Below the pieces are notes generated by a model. It did no database searches and was not told where the DNA came from. It saw only the letters and a program-made list of their open reading frames with translations. The position numbers and the translations under genes were made by a program. DNA of 64,000 nucleotides from Trichomonas vaginalis G3 (lineage: Eukaryota; Parabasalia; Trichomonadida; Trichomonadidae). Where the stretch lies: assembly GCF_026262505.1 (NCBI RefSeq), contig NC_067207.1, positions 1,124,252-1,188,251 on the forward strand. The letters run 5' to 3'. Shown piece by piece: positions 48,578-58,327 of this stretch (positions are counted from its first letter, which is position 1; each line of letters starts with the position of its first letter).

Positions 48578-51500
48578 ATGCTTTTGTTCTTCCTTCAACA
48601 GCATATTTTGTCTAAAGTTAGTTTAGTATTACCTGACGAATCTTATGATATACAACAAAATGTAGTTTATAGTTATTTTAATATAAAGCATGATTTAGAT
48701 GGTAGAGATACATTGGTTACTTTCCAAAATCAGGGAACTTTTGTCAAGTTCATTGTAGGTGAAAAAACATGTTATCCAACAAAATTACAACAAACTTTAT
48801 GCGACGATTTAGTTTTGGAAATGGGAACAAGAGAAGTTACAGATGATGACGCGTATATATTATACAAGATCACGAATACAGGACAAGATCCCAAAACATT
48901 TTCTCTTGGAACTTACACAGATTTCACATTTAATACTGAAACAGGGCAAAGAAACGTTTTTGAACCCCTTGCAGGCCAGAAAATATACACTATTAGATGT
49001 GAAGAACAAGGAGTTGAATCATGGCAAAAGATGGGCATTGATCATAGCAACAAAGAAACTGACTACATTCCACCCACAAACTATTGGTATGGGCAACTTC
49101 CAATGTTATTTGATGAAGAAAGATTTTTCAAAAAATTTACTGAAAGTCCAAAAACACTTGGCCCATCATCCTATAACGACGATGACCCAGTAACATCATA
49201 TTCGTGGGAAAACCAAGCAGTTCTACCAGGAAAAACTGTCGTTTGTGCAGTCAGAGTATTTTTCATTATGCAAAATCCATTAGAAATTTTCACTGATGGA
49301 ACAGTTTTCGCAGGTGGTACAACAGGACCAATCGCAGTTCCAACATGGATGCGAATCGTTGAGCAAGGTGTAACTTACAATGCATTTTACAAATTAAGTG
49401 GCCATGATTGGGAGTGGCTTGACACGTTTGAAGGTAATAATGCATTTGATAGATATACATACAATCTTGAACCACCAAATGAACCAGAAACAAAATACTT
49501 GTTGAAACTTCAATACTTGAAAGAAGGGAAAGAATTTTATTCAAATGAAATAGCTTTTACCGTTACACGTTCTAATGAACCCATACTTGAAGTTCAAATA
49601 ACAACTAAGGGTACTCCATACTCACAAAATGATACAATCCCAATTAAAGTTATAGTTACTTCTGAATACAAAGGAATTGTATCCTGTGAAATATATAAGA
49701 ATGGATTCTTTGTCACAGAAACACATAAGGAATATGAAATAGTAGAGAAAGGTACTCCTGATCAATCTCCATTAGTTTCAATAGATTTGCAATTGGGAAC
49801 ATTAAGATCTGGTGAGTACGTAATAGCTATTAGAGCTATAAATAGGCTTGGGAGATCTTCAAATTGGCAACTTAATGATTTTAATCGTACAATTACAATG
49901 AACTATCAAACAGAAATTTTCGACGTTCATTTTGAGAAGAAAGCATATCAATCAAATGCGTTAATCAAATTGCTCGGCAAATTCATTGAAACAGATAACA
50001 ATGAAAAGCTCCGTTTTGCTCTCATTTTACCTGGTGGTTCAGTTTTCAGATCAGAACTCTACACACCAACAGGCATTGCACAAGATTTTGTCATCCAAGC
50101 ATATGTATATGATGATACCGAAAGACTTTTGAATTGCACATTCCAATTGTTAAATGAGCATGATACAGTTATTAACACATCTTATGTAGAGTTACGCATC
50201 ACAAAAGCTCCTGTTTTCACACTTCAGCCACAATTCGATGGAAAAGAATTCAATAATTCAGAAAAAATAACTTATAAAGTAATAGATGCATCTGATGAAG
50301 ACAGAAGGAATTTGAAATGTCTTTATAAAATTGATCAGGAAGAATATAAAGAAATTTCATGGAGTGGATTTGAAATAAAAATCCCATTAACAGGACTTTC
50401 CTGGTCAAATGGTTTTGATCACCATCTTTCAGTCATTGCTCAGGATAAATATGAATCCCAATCCAAAGAAACTACATTAGATTTTAGAATCCTTAATGAA
50501 CCAGAAGTGATACTAATTGATTTTCAAAATAATAATATCCATGATCCAAATTCAGATGTCCAGTTTACTGTAACATATAATGATTATGATATTGGTAAGT
50601 CACTTTATCTTTATGCTAAGATCGGAACAAATATTCAAAAGTTCGAATTCACAACAGCAAGTGAACAAAATAACCGCTTCATTAGAAGGAATTTAAGATA
50701 TCCGAGGCCAGGTAAACAAAATTTTGTATTCTTCATCTCGAGTTTGTCAGAATACACATATCCAAAGACAGCTCATTCAAATTCAAAGGAAGTTTCAGCG
50801 GAAATTATTAGTACATATCGCCCAGAAGTCACATCATTGACAGTTACTAGAAGCAGTTATTACACTTCTTCCGATAGAATTCCATTCACACTCAAGATCA
50901 AGGATGATCTCTCAGGAACAATTAAATACAAGATTGATGGTGTAGATGTTACAAATCTACAGGACACATTAACAACATATCAAACACCAGACGGCGAGTC
51001 ATATGCGACAGTATCAACATCTATTGTAATTCCTTCAACATGCACTTATTCTAACAACAAAGCACACACACTCACTGCAAAAGTTGTCGACAACTACGAC
51101 TTGGAATCATCAAATTATAAATCATACACATTTTACATCAGAAATGTTCCAACAATCTCAGTCGATAATCTTAAGAAGACGTTAGCCATCTCTAATACGC
51201 CAAAAGAGAGCGACAGAACAATTCTAATCTCAGGCACCTTCCGTGATGTTGATAACAAACCACTTAAAGTCTTCGTTCAAGAAGAAGGCGGTTCTCCATA
51301 TGAATGCAAGTCCGGCTCATCAAATAATGCTGATGTTGGCTTCTCATGCAATTATATTGTTCAGGCCGAGTCCAAGGCTGATTTTCCAATTTCTATTTGG
51401 GTCGAATCAGTTGAATCTAAGAATGACGAACAAGGAAAAGTCAAATCAGAAGTTGTTGTCAAGAAGATCACTGTCACCGATCCACCTGCTATCAGTTCAA

Positions 51501-54500
51501 ACTGTGTTTCTGGTTCATTTGGATATGAAGATCCAATCACAATCAAATTCTCAGTTACCGATGATTCCAAGGGCAATATCAAGTTCTACTTGAATGAAAC
51601 ATATTTGACTAATCAAGACTACAGATACGAGAACTTTGTTGGTGGAGAGTCATCTGCAACAGTCAAAATCCCACAAGATTTACCAAGAGGTATGTACTAT
51701 CTTAACTATTATCTAGTTGATGACTATAATGTTGAAGCACTTGACAAATCTCGCTACAGGTGCCTTATCGAATACAAGAACAAACCAAAGATCGGTGAAG
51801 TTAAATTGAGCAAGACATCGGGCGATGATGACGATAAAGTTTCAGCCACAATCAAATACACCGATTATGATAATGAAAAGAAATTATATATCTACCAGAA
51901 AGTTGGTGATCATTCATATCAGGTCACTGGCGAAACTCAATCTAACGGCGGATCGAATGAAGTCAATGTTCCAGTTCAAGGATTACCAGGAAATCCATCT
52001 GGACAAGTCAACATCTATTTCATTCTTGCAGACACAAACAATGCTGATCTTATAACATTACAAGGCAATCAGAAATCCAACGAAGCTAGTGCACCATTCA
52101 CTCTTAATAACATCCCAACACTCGAAGTCACTTATGATCAAGTTAAATCAGGCGGTGAGAGTTTCAAGATCAACTTAAAGATAACCACTGAGAAGTCATA
52201 CACAAATTATAGAAGACAGGATAATTATAATAATAATGCAGAAATTTACGTTGAAAAATTCGACGGTAATGCGGAATATACTGATTCAATTCCTGCAGAT
52301 GAATCAGTCGATTCAATTGCAGCATATTATTATCTCAAAGATAATAGTCAAAATATAATATCACAAAAAATCAAAATCGTTTTGACAGTTAGAAATCCAC
52401 CAATAATATCATCCTTCTCTTCATCCGTTCAAACTGCCAAACCAGGAGGTAAATTAAGTTTGACATATGGATTTGATAACAGGCAAAATACAAAAATCTT
52501 TGCATTTTACAAGATAAATAACGCTGAACCACAAAGTGTTATGTTCTGGACAAGTCAATACCCAACATCGTTCTCAACAGAAATTCAGCTTCCATTTATT
52601 AAGAGTGAAACATCTGTAACAATTACAGGTTGGTTACAGAACACTGACACTCCACAAGGAGAAAATCCAGAACCATATACTAAATCAGGAACAATTCCAA
52701 TTAATATTTTCTTGACATATCCACCAAATGTAACACTCACATTCCCATCTTCAAAAATTTTTGGTAAAGATGATACAATTCATATCAAATATGATATTGT
52801 CGATGAGACAACAGGCACAATCAAGGCATACATCAATGGAATTCCTGCAGCATTTAGTGATTACCAAAGTTATGGAAATCATGATATCAATTCACTTTCA
52901 TTCCAACTTCCCAAGAAAATCAATTATGCTACAATTGATCCAAAGATTATTGTTAAAGTAACAGATTCACATCAGGAAACAACAGATTACACACCATTCC
53001 CAATCGTTGTTATCAACAAGCCAAAGATCACTGATGTTATATTCTCACAAGAAGCAGGTGTTTCTGACGGAAAAATTGAAGCTACAGTCGAATTCGATGA
53101 TTTCGATGTTGACAAGAGATTATACGTCTTCGTAAAACATGATAATGAACTTATTTATCCGGAAAATAACAAAATTGAAAGTTCAACAGGAACATCAGGC
53201 CAACGCAAGACAATCACATTATTTATTCCTAATACAGATAGCAGTTCGATTGAATTTAAATTCTTCATGACAACAGATCAAAGCCCATCAGCAAATGAGA
53301 AAGAAGACAATTACAAGTCAAAGGATTATTCAAAGACTTTACCAATAACATTCGAGCCAGCCATTCATATTTTCATGAATGAACTTAAAGAATTCTATCA
53401 GAAGGGATCATCAATTCTCATAAAAGGTATTGTTTATGGAGACCAAGAAGCAATAATTAAGTTCTATTCTGACTCCCAATGCACGAAACAAATTGGAGAT
53501 CAATTTAATTATTATAGCGTTACATCAAGTGGCAAAGAGTTTGAAGCTTCAGTCCAAATACAACCAACAATGTTATATGGATACAATACAATTTATTGCA
53601 AAGCATTTTCAAGATACAACCAAGAGTCATTACATCAAGATATTAACTTCTTCATTAAGAACAAACCTATTGTTTCTAATCCAAAAGTTAACAAGGCTTT
53701 CTATAAAGTCGGTGAAGTTATCACAGGCACATTCTATCTTACAGATTTGGATGCAGGTAAACCAATCTTTTTCTTTGGTCGCCTTGGAGATGGTCGTGAT
53801 ACTGAATTAATAGTTGATGTCTATGAATCTAGTGGCGATGAAAATCAAGAAATTCCTTTCACTTTCAAAACATCATCAACGAAAACAGGTAACTTGCCAC
53901 TCTTGATTTGGGCAACAGATGAATATGATTCCAATCCAAGCAAAGAAATATCTAAGTCTGATCCAACAAAAGTTGATGTCAAGATTACTATTCCACCATC
54001 AATGAAATTCAAATATGAAGGTCCTAATGTCTTCAGCTTCAAGGAAATCATGCAGATTCAAGTCGATATTGAGGAAGATGAGAATGTCACACTCTCATAC
54101 TATGTGGATAAGAGAAACCTACAGAAAACTGAAAAGATCGAAATTAATGGAAAATATTCAGGATTGAGAGAATTTAAGATCTCATCTGGTCTCTCACAAG
54201 GATATCATGAACTCTCATTCACCATCTTTGATAATCACGGTTTGACAACAACAGTTCCAGGATCGATTCCATTTACAATTAAGAATCGTCCAAATATTAC
54301 AGATTTGTCAATTACTAAGAACTTCATTACTCAGGATGAAGTTGTTGGTCTAGAAGGTCATTTCACAGATGTCGATGGCCTGAAGCCATTATATCTCTTC
54401 TATCAGATCGATAATTCTGAAATTATTGGATCTATCAAGGAGTTTAGTAGCCAAGGCATTCGTGGTCAAGTCCTTAAGGCAGGATTTTATGTTGACAAGG

Positions 54501-55252
54501 ATGAACCAACAGGCGAAAAGACACTTAGAGTGTGGCTCAGCTCAGTGAATAACGTCGAAACAGTCAAGAATTCACTCACCGCTCCATCAAAGGATGTTTC
54601 TGATAAATTCGAACTTGTTTTCAATCTCACATACAATCCAACAGTTGAACTTGATGAACTAACGAAGCAAGTTTACAACGACGGTGAGAGTCTTACAGTT
54701 ACAGGTACAGTCCACGCATATTCAGATGTTGTCCTCACATACTTCATCAACTCTAACAAGATTGATCACGAAACAGTTGTCACTGTCACCGGCAAACTGA
54801 CAAAGTTCAGCGACACAATTGTTATTCCAGAGAACTACAGGTATGGCAACCACAGTCTCAATGTTGTTGTCTCAGACCACCATGACCACAACACACGTAG
54901 TTTATCCACACTCAAGTTCACCATCAGGAATCCACCACGCATCATCAGCGCTAAGGCTACAGGCAACAACTACCTTCCAGGTTCATCAGTTACCATTTTC
55001 GGAAAAGTCAGAGATCCAGACTATGGAAACGAGCTTAGTATCCGCTCACAGGTTGATTCAGGCGTCGAAGTCCCACAGGTTACACTTACTTCAACAGCAG
55101 AAGAAATGAATTATGAATTCAGTGTCAAGCTGGAAGAAACACTTATCCCAGGCAAGCACACAATCATTAATTGCTCTCCTTGCTGTCCTTGCATTTGTAC
55201 TTTTAAGGAAGAAACGTGCAAATGCTCAGGCACAAGATTCGGAAAGCACTGA
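48578..55252 (+). CDS. Giant surface protein, copy 2, main frame
   Basis: The frame has 2,224 residues from MLLFFLQQHILSK, chosen by match to copy 1 and as the start of the signal peptide; the longer upstream frame has no ATG. Same layout as copy 1: unique N-terminal domain (residues 20-280), then nine pairs of alternating Ig-like units, all in one frame here. The 5' third is about three-quarters identical to copy 1 in DNA by eye; from about 50795 long tracts are nearly identical, with diverged islands near 52190-52370 and 52740-52925. The last 30 residues (INCSPCCPCICTF...) are out of frame: a deletion of 208 bp relative to copy 1 (its 43226-43433) removes the stalk and half the membrane helix. 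As written the product would be secreted or carry a Cys-rich end instead of an anchor. Confidence 0.85.
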   Translation: MLLFFLQQHILSKVSLVLPDESYDIQQNVVYSYFNIKHDLDGRDTLVTFQNQGTFVKFIVGEKTCYPTKLQQTLCDDLVLEMGTREVTDDDAYILYKITNTGQDPKTFSLGTYTDFTFNTETGQRNVFEPLAGQKIYTIRCEEQGVESWQKMGIDHSNKETDYIPPTNYWYGQLPMLFDEERFFKKFTESPKTLGPSSYNDDDPVTSYSWENQAVLPGKTVVCAVRVFFIMQNPLEIFTDGTVFAGGTTGPIAVPTWMRIVEQGVTYNAFYKLSGHDWEWLDTFEGNNAFDRYTYNLEPPNEPETKYLLKLQYLKEGKEFYSNEIAFTVTRSNEPILEVQITTKGTPYSQNDTIPIKVIVTSEYKGIVSCEIYKNGFFVTETHKEYEIVEKGTPDQSPLVSIDLQLGTLRSGEYVIAIRAINRLGRSSNWQLNDFNRTITMNYQTEIFDVHFEKKAYQSNALIKLLGKFIETDNNEKLRFALILPGGSVFRSELYTPTGIAQDFVIQAYVYDDTERLLNCTFQLLNEHDTVINTSYVELRITKAPVFTLQPQFDGKEFNNSEKITYKVIDASDEDRRNLKCLYKIDQEEYKEISWSGFEIKIPLTGLSWSNGFDHHLSVIAQDKYESQSKETTLDFRILNEPEVILIDFQNNNIHDPNSDVQFTVTYNDYDIGKSLYLYAKIGTNIQKFEFTTASEQNNRFIRRNLRYPRPGKQNFVFFISSLSEYTYPKTAHSNSKEVSAEIISTYRPEVTSLTVTRSSYYTSSDRIPFTLKIKDDLSGTIKYKIDGVDVTNLQDTLTTYQTPDGESYATVSTSIVIPSTCTYSNNKAHTLTAKVVDNYDLESSNYKSYTFYIRNVPTISVDNLKKTLAISNTPKESDRTILISGTFRDVDNKPLKVFVQEEGGSPYECKSGSSNNADVGFSCNYIVQAESKADFPISIWVESVESKNDEQGKVKSEVVVKKITVTDPPAISSNCVSGSFGYEDPITIKFSVTDDSKGNIKFYLNETYLTNQDYRYENFVGGESSATVKIPQDLPRGMYYLNYYLVDDYNVEALDKSRYRCLIEYKNKPKIGEVKLSKTSGDDDDKVSATIKYTDYDNEKKLYIYQKVGDHSYQVTGETQSNGGSNEVNVPVQGLPGNPSGQVNIYFILADTNNADLITLQGNQKSNEASAPFTLNNIPTLEVTYDQVKSGGESFKINLKITTEKSYTNYRRQDNYNNNAEIYVEKFDGNAEYTDSIPADESVDSIAAYYYLKDNSQNIISQKIKIVLTVRNPPIISSFSSSVQTAKPGGKLSLTYGFDNRQNTKIFAFYKINNAEPQSVMFWTSQYPTSFSTEIQLPFIKSETSVTITGWLQNTDTPQGENPEPYTKSGTIPINIFLTYPPNVTLTFPSSKIFGKDDTIHIKYDIVDETTGTIKAYINGIPAAFSDYQSYGNHDINSLSFQLPKKINYATIDPKIIVKVTDSHQETTDYTPFPIVVINKPKITDVIFSQEAGVSDGKIEATVEFDDFDVDKRLYVFVKHDNELIYPENNKIESSTGTSGQRKTITLFIPNTDSSSIEFKFFMTTDQSPSANEKEDNYKSKDYSKTLPITFEPAIHIFMNELKEFYQKGSSILIKGIVYGDQEAIIKFYSDSQCTKQIGDQFNYYSVTSSGKEFEASVQIQPTMLYGYNTIYCKAFSRYNQESLHQDINFFIKNKPIVSNPKVNKAFYKVGEVITGTFYLTDLDAGKPIFFFGRLGDGRDTELIVDVYESSGDENQEIPFTFKTSSTKTGNLPLLIWATDEYDSNPSKEISKSDPTKVDVKITIPPSMKFKYEGPNVFSFKEIMQIQVDIEEDENVTLSYYVDKRNLQKTEKIEINGKYSGLREFKISSGLSQGYHELSFTIFDNHGLTTTVPGSIPFTIKNRPNITDLSITKNFITQDEVVGLEGHFTDVDGLKPLYLFYQIDNSEIIGSIKEFSSQGIRGQVLKAGFYVDKDEPTGEKTLRVWLSSVNNVETVKNSLTAPSKDVSDKFELVFNLTYNPTVELDELTKQVYNDGESLTVTGTVHAYSDVVLTYFINSNKIDHETVVTVTGKLTKFSDTIVIPENYRYGNHSLNVVVSDHHDHNTRSLSTLKFTIRNPPRIISAKATGNNYLPGSSVTIFGKVRDPDYGNELSIRSQVDSGVEVPQVTLTSTAEEMNYEFSVKLEETLIPGKHTIINCSPCCPCICTFKEETCKCSGTRFGKH

Positions 55253-55409
55253 TAACATGGACATTGAACAACAGGAAACACAAATTACACAAACAGTAAC
55301 ATCAGATGAAATGGCCACACGTGACAATCCATTGTTCGAATCCCAGCAAATCGCAGATGATCATGACCTCTTCGATAACCCTAACGATTTTGAAGAGGCA
55401 TCTCTTTAA
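55166..55409 (+). pseudogene. Displaced membrane-helix and tail segment of surface protein copy 2
   Basis: In a different frame from the main part, this segment still encodes LIALLAVLAFVLLRKKRANA, the acidic tail and DNPLFESQQ, ending FEEASL as in copy 1. The frame and helix were broken by the 208-bp deletion at 55165/55166. The tail differs from copy 1 in several residues and has an extra PND near the end, so it has evolved separately. Confidence 0.75.
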
Positions 55410-55703
55410 ATTTCTGATTTTTATTTGAAATAGTGCGAAATAAAGTTTAATTTAAACAATCAATCTGATTTTTATTTATAACATTTATTTTACAACCATT
55501 ATTTGTGTTAGATACAATATAAGTTTTTGATAGGAATTACACTCAGTTTAATTTATTCATTTCCCAAATCTCATGTAATTGAATAATAAAAAACAAATTG
55601 AAACAATGAAAAGCAATGATCTTGCTCCTATGTAAGCAAAGAATACCATTGAAACATAATATTGGTTTATAAATAATCAACAATTTTAAAATTTATGGAT
55701 AAA

Positions 55704-56291
55704 TTAGTTTGAAAACTGTAATTTGTATTGCATTAATAGCCTAACAAGACTATCATACATGTCCTGAACGTTTTGGCTCAGTTTCCTTGGTTCTGGTGAA
55801 TAATCGCGTTTTTCTTCATGTCGAGAGTATGATTTTTTATCTAAATACTTATCATTTGAGTAGTTTGATTCTCTCCTCTCGTTTTTATTGATTCCATATG
55901 GAGTTCTGTAATTGAAGTTTTTCTGAAATTTCTGAAAATCGTGTTTATCCGGACGACTGTTAAACCTCTTGGGCGCCTTACTCTCAGGATAGTATATGTC
56001 TGCATCATCGTCTTCTTCTTTGTCCTGGTTGTCAGTTTGACGATATTTTCTGTTCCCTCCTTCAAATGTGATAGAAACGATATCACCATTGATATCTTGG
56101 CCATTCATCTTTTCGACGGCTATTTCTGCATCTCCATCATTTTCAAAGGTTACGTAAAAAACGCAATTGTTATCAGCATCTTTGACTCTGTCGACATCTT
56201 TAACATCACCAATGTCTTCAAAAGCATTTTTGATGGTCAATTGCGTTGTTGAAAAGCTGCAGCCTTCGACTTTGATCCTTCGGTCGTGCAT
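55704..56291 (-). CDS. RRM-domain RNA-binding protein
   Basis: The protein has 195 residues. One RNA-recognition motif spans residues 5-78: RNP2-like RIKVEGCSF, the helix TIKNAFEDIGDVKDV, RNP1-like CVFYVTFEN and a final strand GDIVSITFEGGN. RNP1 is atypical (CVFYVTF for K/R-G-F-G-F-V), keeping aromatic positions. The remaining part is charged and disordered, rich in Arg/Asp/Ser/Tyr (YSRHEEKRDYSPEPRK), as in SR-like splicing or mRNA proteins, with a final amphipathic helix. The role is in RNA handling; the target is unknown. It is divergent from the Rab gene (125 bp). Confidence 0.85.
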   Translation of the reverse strand: MHDRRIKVEGCSFSTTQLTIKNAFEDIGDVKDVDRVKDADNNCVFYVTFENDGDAEIAVEKMNGQDINGDIVSITFEGGNRKYRQTDNQDKEEDDDADIYYPESKAPKRFNSRPDKHDFQKFQKNFNYRTPYGINKNERRESNYSNDKYLDKKSYSRHEEKRDYSPEPRKLSQNVQDMYDSLVRLLMQYKLQFSN

Positions 56292-56409
56292 CTTTTCACT
56301 TTTATGAAATCAGAATTTGAAATAGATATTTTATTATGCCAACAATTCATTCCATATATTATTTTTAATTCCGAATTATATATTCAATTGAATGTGTAAA
56401 TCTGAAAAT

Positions 56410-56416
56410 TCACAAA
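56410..56416 (+). promoter_or_regulatory. Inr-like TCACAAA of the Rab gene
   Basis: TCAC with the A 5 nt before the ATG. A stronger TCACTTTT on the same strand at 56296-56303 is 114 nt upstream and could be an alternative start. Confidence 0.4.
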
Positions 56417-56998
56417 ATGGAAGAAGATAATTTACAGCCTTACAAAATTGTTTTTGTTGGTGGTGCTTCGGTTGGAAAGACATCTATTATCAATAGATTC
56501 TATAAACAGCAATTTATTATGAATCCAGCAGCAACAGTTCATGCGAATTGCGTTCAGAAACAGATACTTGTTAAAGATCAGCCTGTAATCTTAGACATAT
56601 GGGATACAGCTGGACAGGAAAGATTTCGTTGCATTAGTCCATTGTTTTTCCGAAATGCAAAATTATGTATTTCTGTTTTTGATGCATCAATAGCAGAAAC
56701 AATAAATGACGCAATGAGCTATGTTAATGATTTTTTAGATACTGTTCCAGATGGAATTGTTATAGTTGCTGCAAATAAAATCGATTTACTTCCGGATTCT
56801 GCATCAAATGATTTCATAAATGAAGCGCAAACAAGGATAGAAAAAGAAAAATATCATTTTTACTACTGTTCTGCTAAAACAGGTGAAGGTGTCGAAGAAT
56901 TATTCCAAGGTGCTGCCTCTTTGATGCTTGATGTAGTCCAAGAAAAGCAAATGATGATAACAGATAACAAACCTTCAGAAAAACGCAATTGTTGCTAA
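56417..56998 (+). CDS. Rab-family small GTPase
   Basis: The protein has 193 residues, the usual Rab length. P-loop GGASVGKT (residues 15-22), switch I with the Mg-binding Thr in NPAATVHANC, WDTAGQERF (62-70) with the catalytic Gln, NKID and SAKTG guanine-specificity motifs. It ends KRNCC, a double-Cys geranylgeranylation signal. The effector region reads PAATVHANCVQKQI instead of the usual PTIGVDFxxK, so the subfamily (Rab5/21/22-like by WDTAGQERF context) is uncertain. It directs vesicle traffic on endocytic or secretory membranes. Trichomonads have many Rabs. Confidence 0.95.
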   Translation: MEEDNLQPYKIVFVGGASVGKTSIINRFYKQQFIMNPAATVHANCVQKQILVKDQPVILDIWDTAGQERFRCISPLFFRNAKLCISVFDASIAETINDAMSYVNDFLDTVPDGIVIVAANKIDLLPDSASNDFINEAQTRIEKEKYHFYYCSAKTGEGVEELFQGAASLMLDVVQEKQMMITDNKPSEKRNCC

Positions 56999-57605
56999 TA
57001 ATTTTTGAATTTTAATGCTTATTATGCTATTCTTCATTTAATTCTCCTAGAAACTTGCAGAACTATTATGTTTGCTCGATTTTTTTTATTTATTTCTCTC
57101 ATGTTTGATATAATACACTATATTTTCTTAATTTAGAGTTTCAAATACTTGTTGTTTAAACGCTTTAGTGCGTATTGCTTGTTTCATGAATAAATATTGA
57201 TAGAATTTTAGTTACCCAACATTATTTTTTTCAATTTTTATAAAAAATTCAATGTTTTCTTCAAAAGTATTAAGAATGATGTGAATTCGAGAAATTAAGT
57301 AAAATTAATTGACATTTTTAACAAGATACAGGTAATAAACTATTTCCCTATATTAATTTAAGAGAATGCCATCAGATATTAAGAAATAGCTGCCATCTGT
57401 TAGGCAAATTCATAAACAATCTAATCGGCATAGACTCGCGCAATTCATTTAAAACATTTTTATTGTCTCTTTTTTTCACTGTTTTGATATATTTGCTATT
57501 GTGTATAGGTTATCGTAACTTTATATTTGAGGATTTCTAGATATTTGAGTTCAAAATCTCTTTCTTCTCAAAAAGTTTTTTTGAAAAATCATTGAAATTT
57601 TTACA
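56999..57605. other. Intergenic spacer
   Basis: AT-rich, no gene. An initiator-like TCATTG at 57589 precedes the next small gene by 15 nt. Confidence 0.5.
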
Positions 57606-57809
57606 ATGTCGGAATCTCCCAAACAAACTGCCAATAACATATTTGCTGAAGCAATCTCAAAGCTTATGGCTGAAGATACAAATAAATCTTGCATTGGAAA
57701 TCTCGCACAAATCTCACAGCTTTTAGTAAAAATCGATTCTCAAGTTCCAGGCGCTGCAGAAGCACTTCTGTCTGCAATCCTTACTAATTTCAGACAAGCT
57801 TATAATTAG
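57606..57809 (+). CDS. Small helical protein, unknown
   Basis: The protein has 67 residues, beginning MSESPKQTANNI. Two or three amphipathic helices are predicted by pattern (NIFAEAISKLMAED, CIGNLAQISQLLVKID, AAEALLSAILTNFRQAY). No family was recognised. Support for its being real: an initiator-like TCATTG 15 nt upstream, codon use like neighbouring genes, no shadowing frame on the other strand, and a clear drop to AT-rich non-coding sequence on both sides. Confidence 0.55.
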   Translation: MSESPKQTANNIFAEAISKLMAEDTNKSCIGNLAQISQLLVKIDSQVPGAAEALLSAILTNFRQAYN

Positions 57810-58327
57810 TTTTGTTAAATCCGGGATTTACTTATCGATTCGAAACTTCTATCGCGAAATTTGTAAACTCATCGACTAATCACAATTATATGTTTATTTC
57901 AGAAAACATATGCGACATTTCATATATTCACAAACAATTTTATTGTTAATAATTACGATAATATTATATTTCTTTCTTTAAACTTGTTAGGAATCAATTC
58001 TCATTAGAGAATTTTGTAATAAATGTTTTTGTTTATATTTTAAATCTATGTTTTTTAGTATTTCTACACAAATATATAACTTTTTTTTTAGTTTTGTCAT
58101 CATATGTAACTTCAAAGCTGTTTAGCAAGTTTTCATCAAATCTAAGTACTTAAGTTTTGGTATAAAAAATAAATATTATTGTTATATCGCAATTGCAATT
58201 ATTCTATTTAATAAATATGTTGTTAAGAAACACTAGAAGTGAAATTCTGGTTCTTACTTGAGAAAATAAAAAAATATTATTATTTTTTCCTAAAAAAACA
58301 TAAGTTAATAATATCTTTATTAAATAG
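57810..58327. other. Intergenic spacer
   Basis: AT-rich, nothing seen. Confidence 0.5.

Noticed and set aside
56304-56399. 31-codon frame directly behind a perfect TCACTTTT initiator upstream of the Rab gene
   Set aside because: Very short, unremarkable composition; more likely leader or chance, though it could act as an upstream frame of the Rab transcript.
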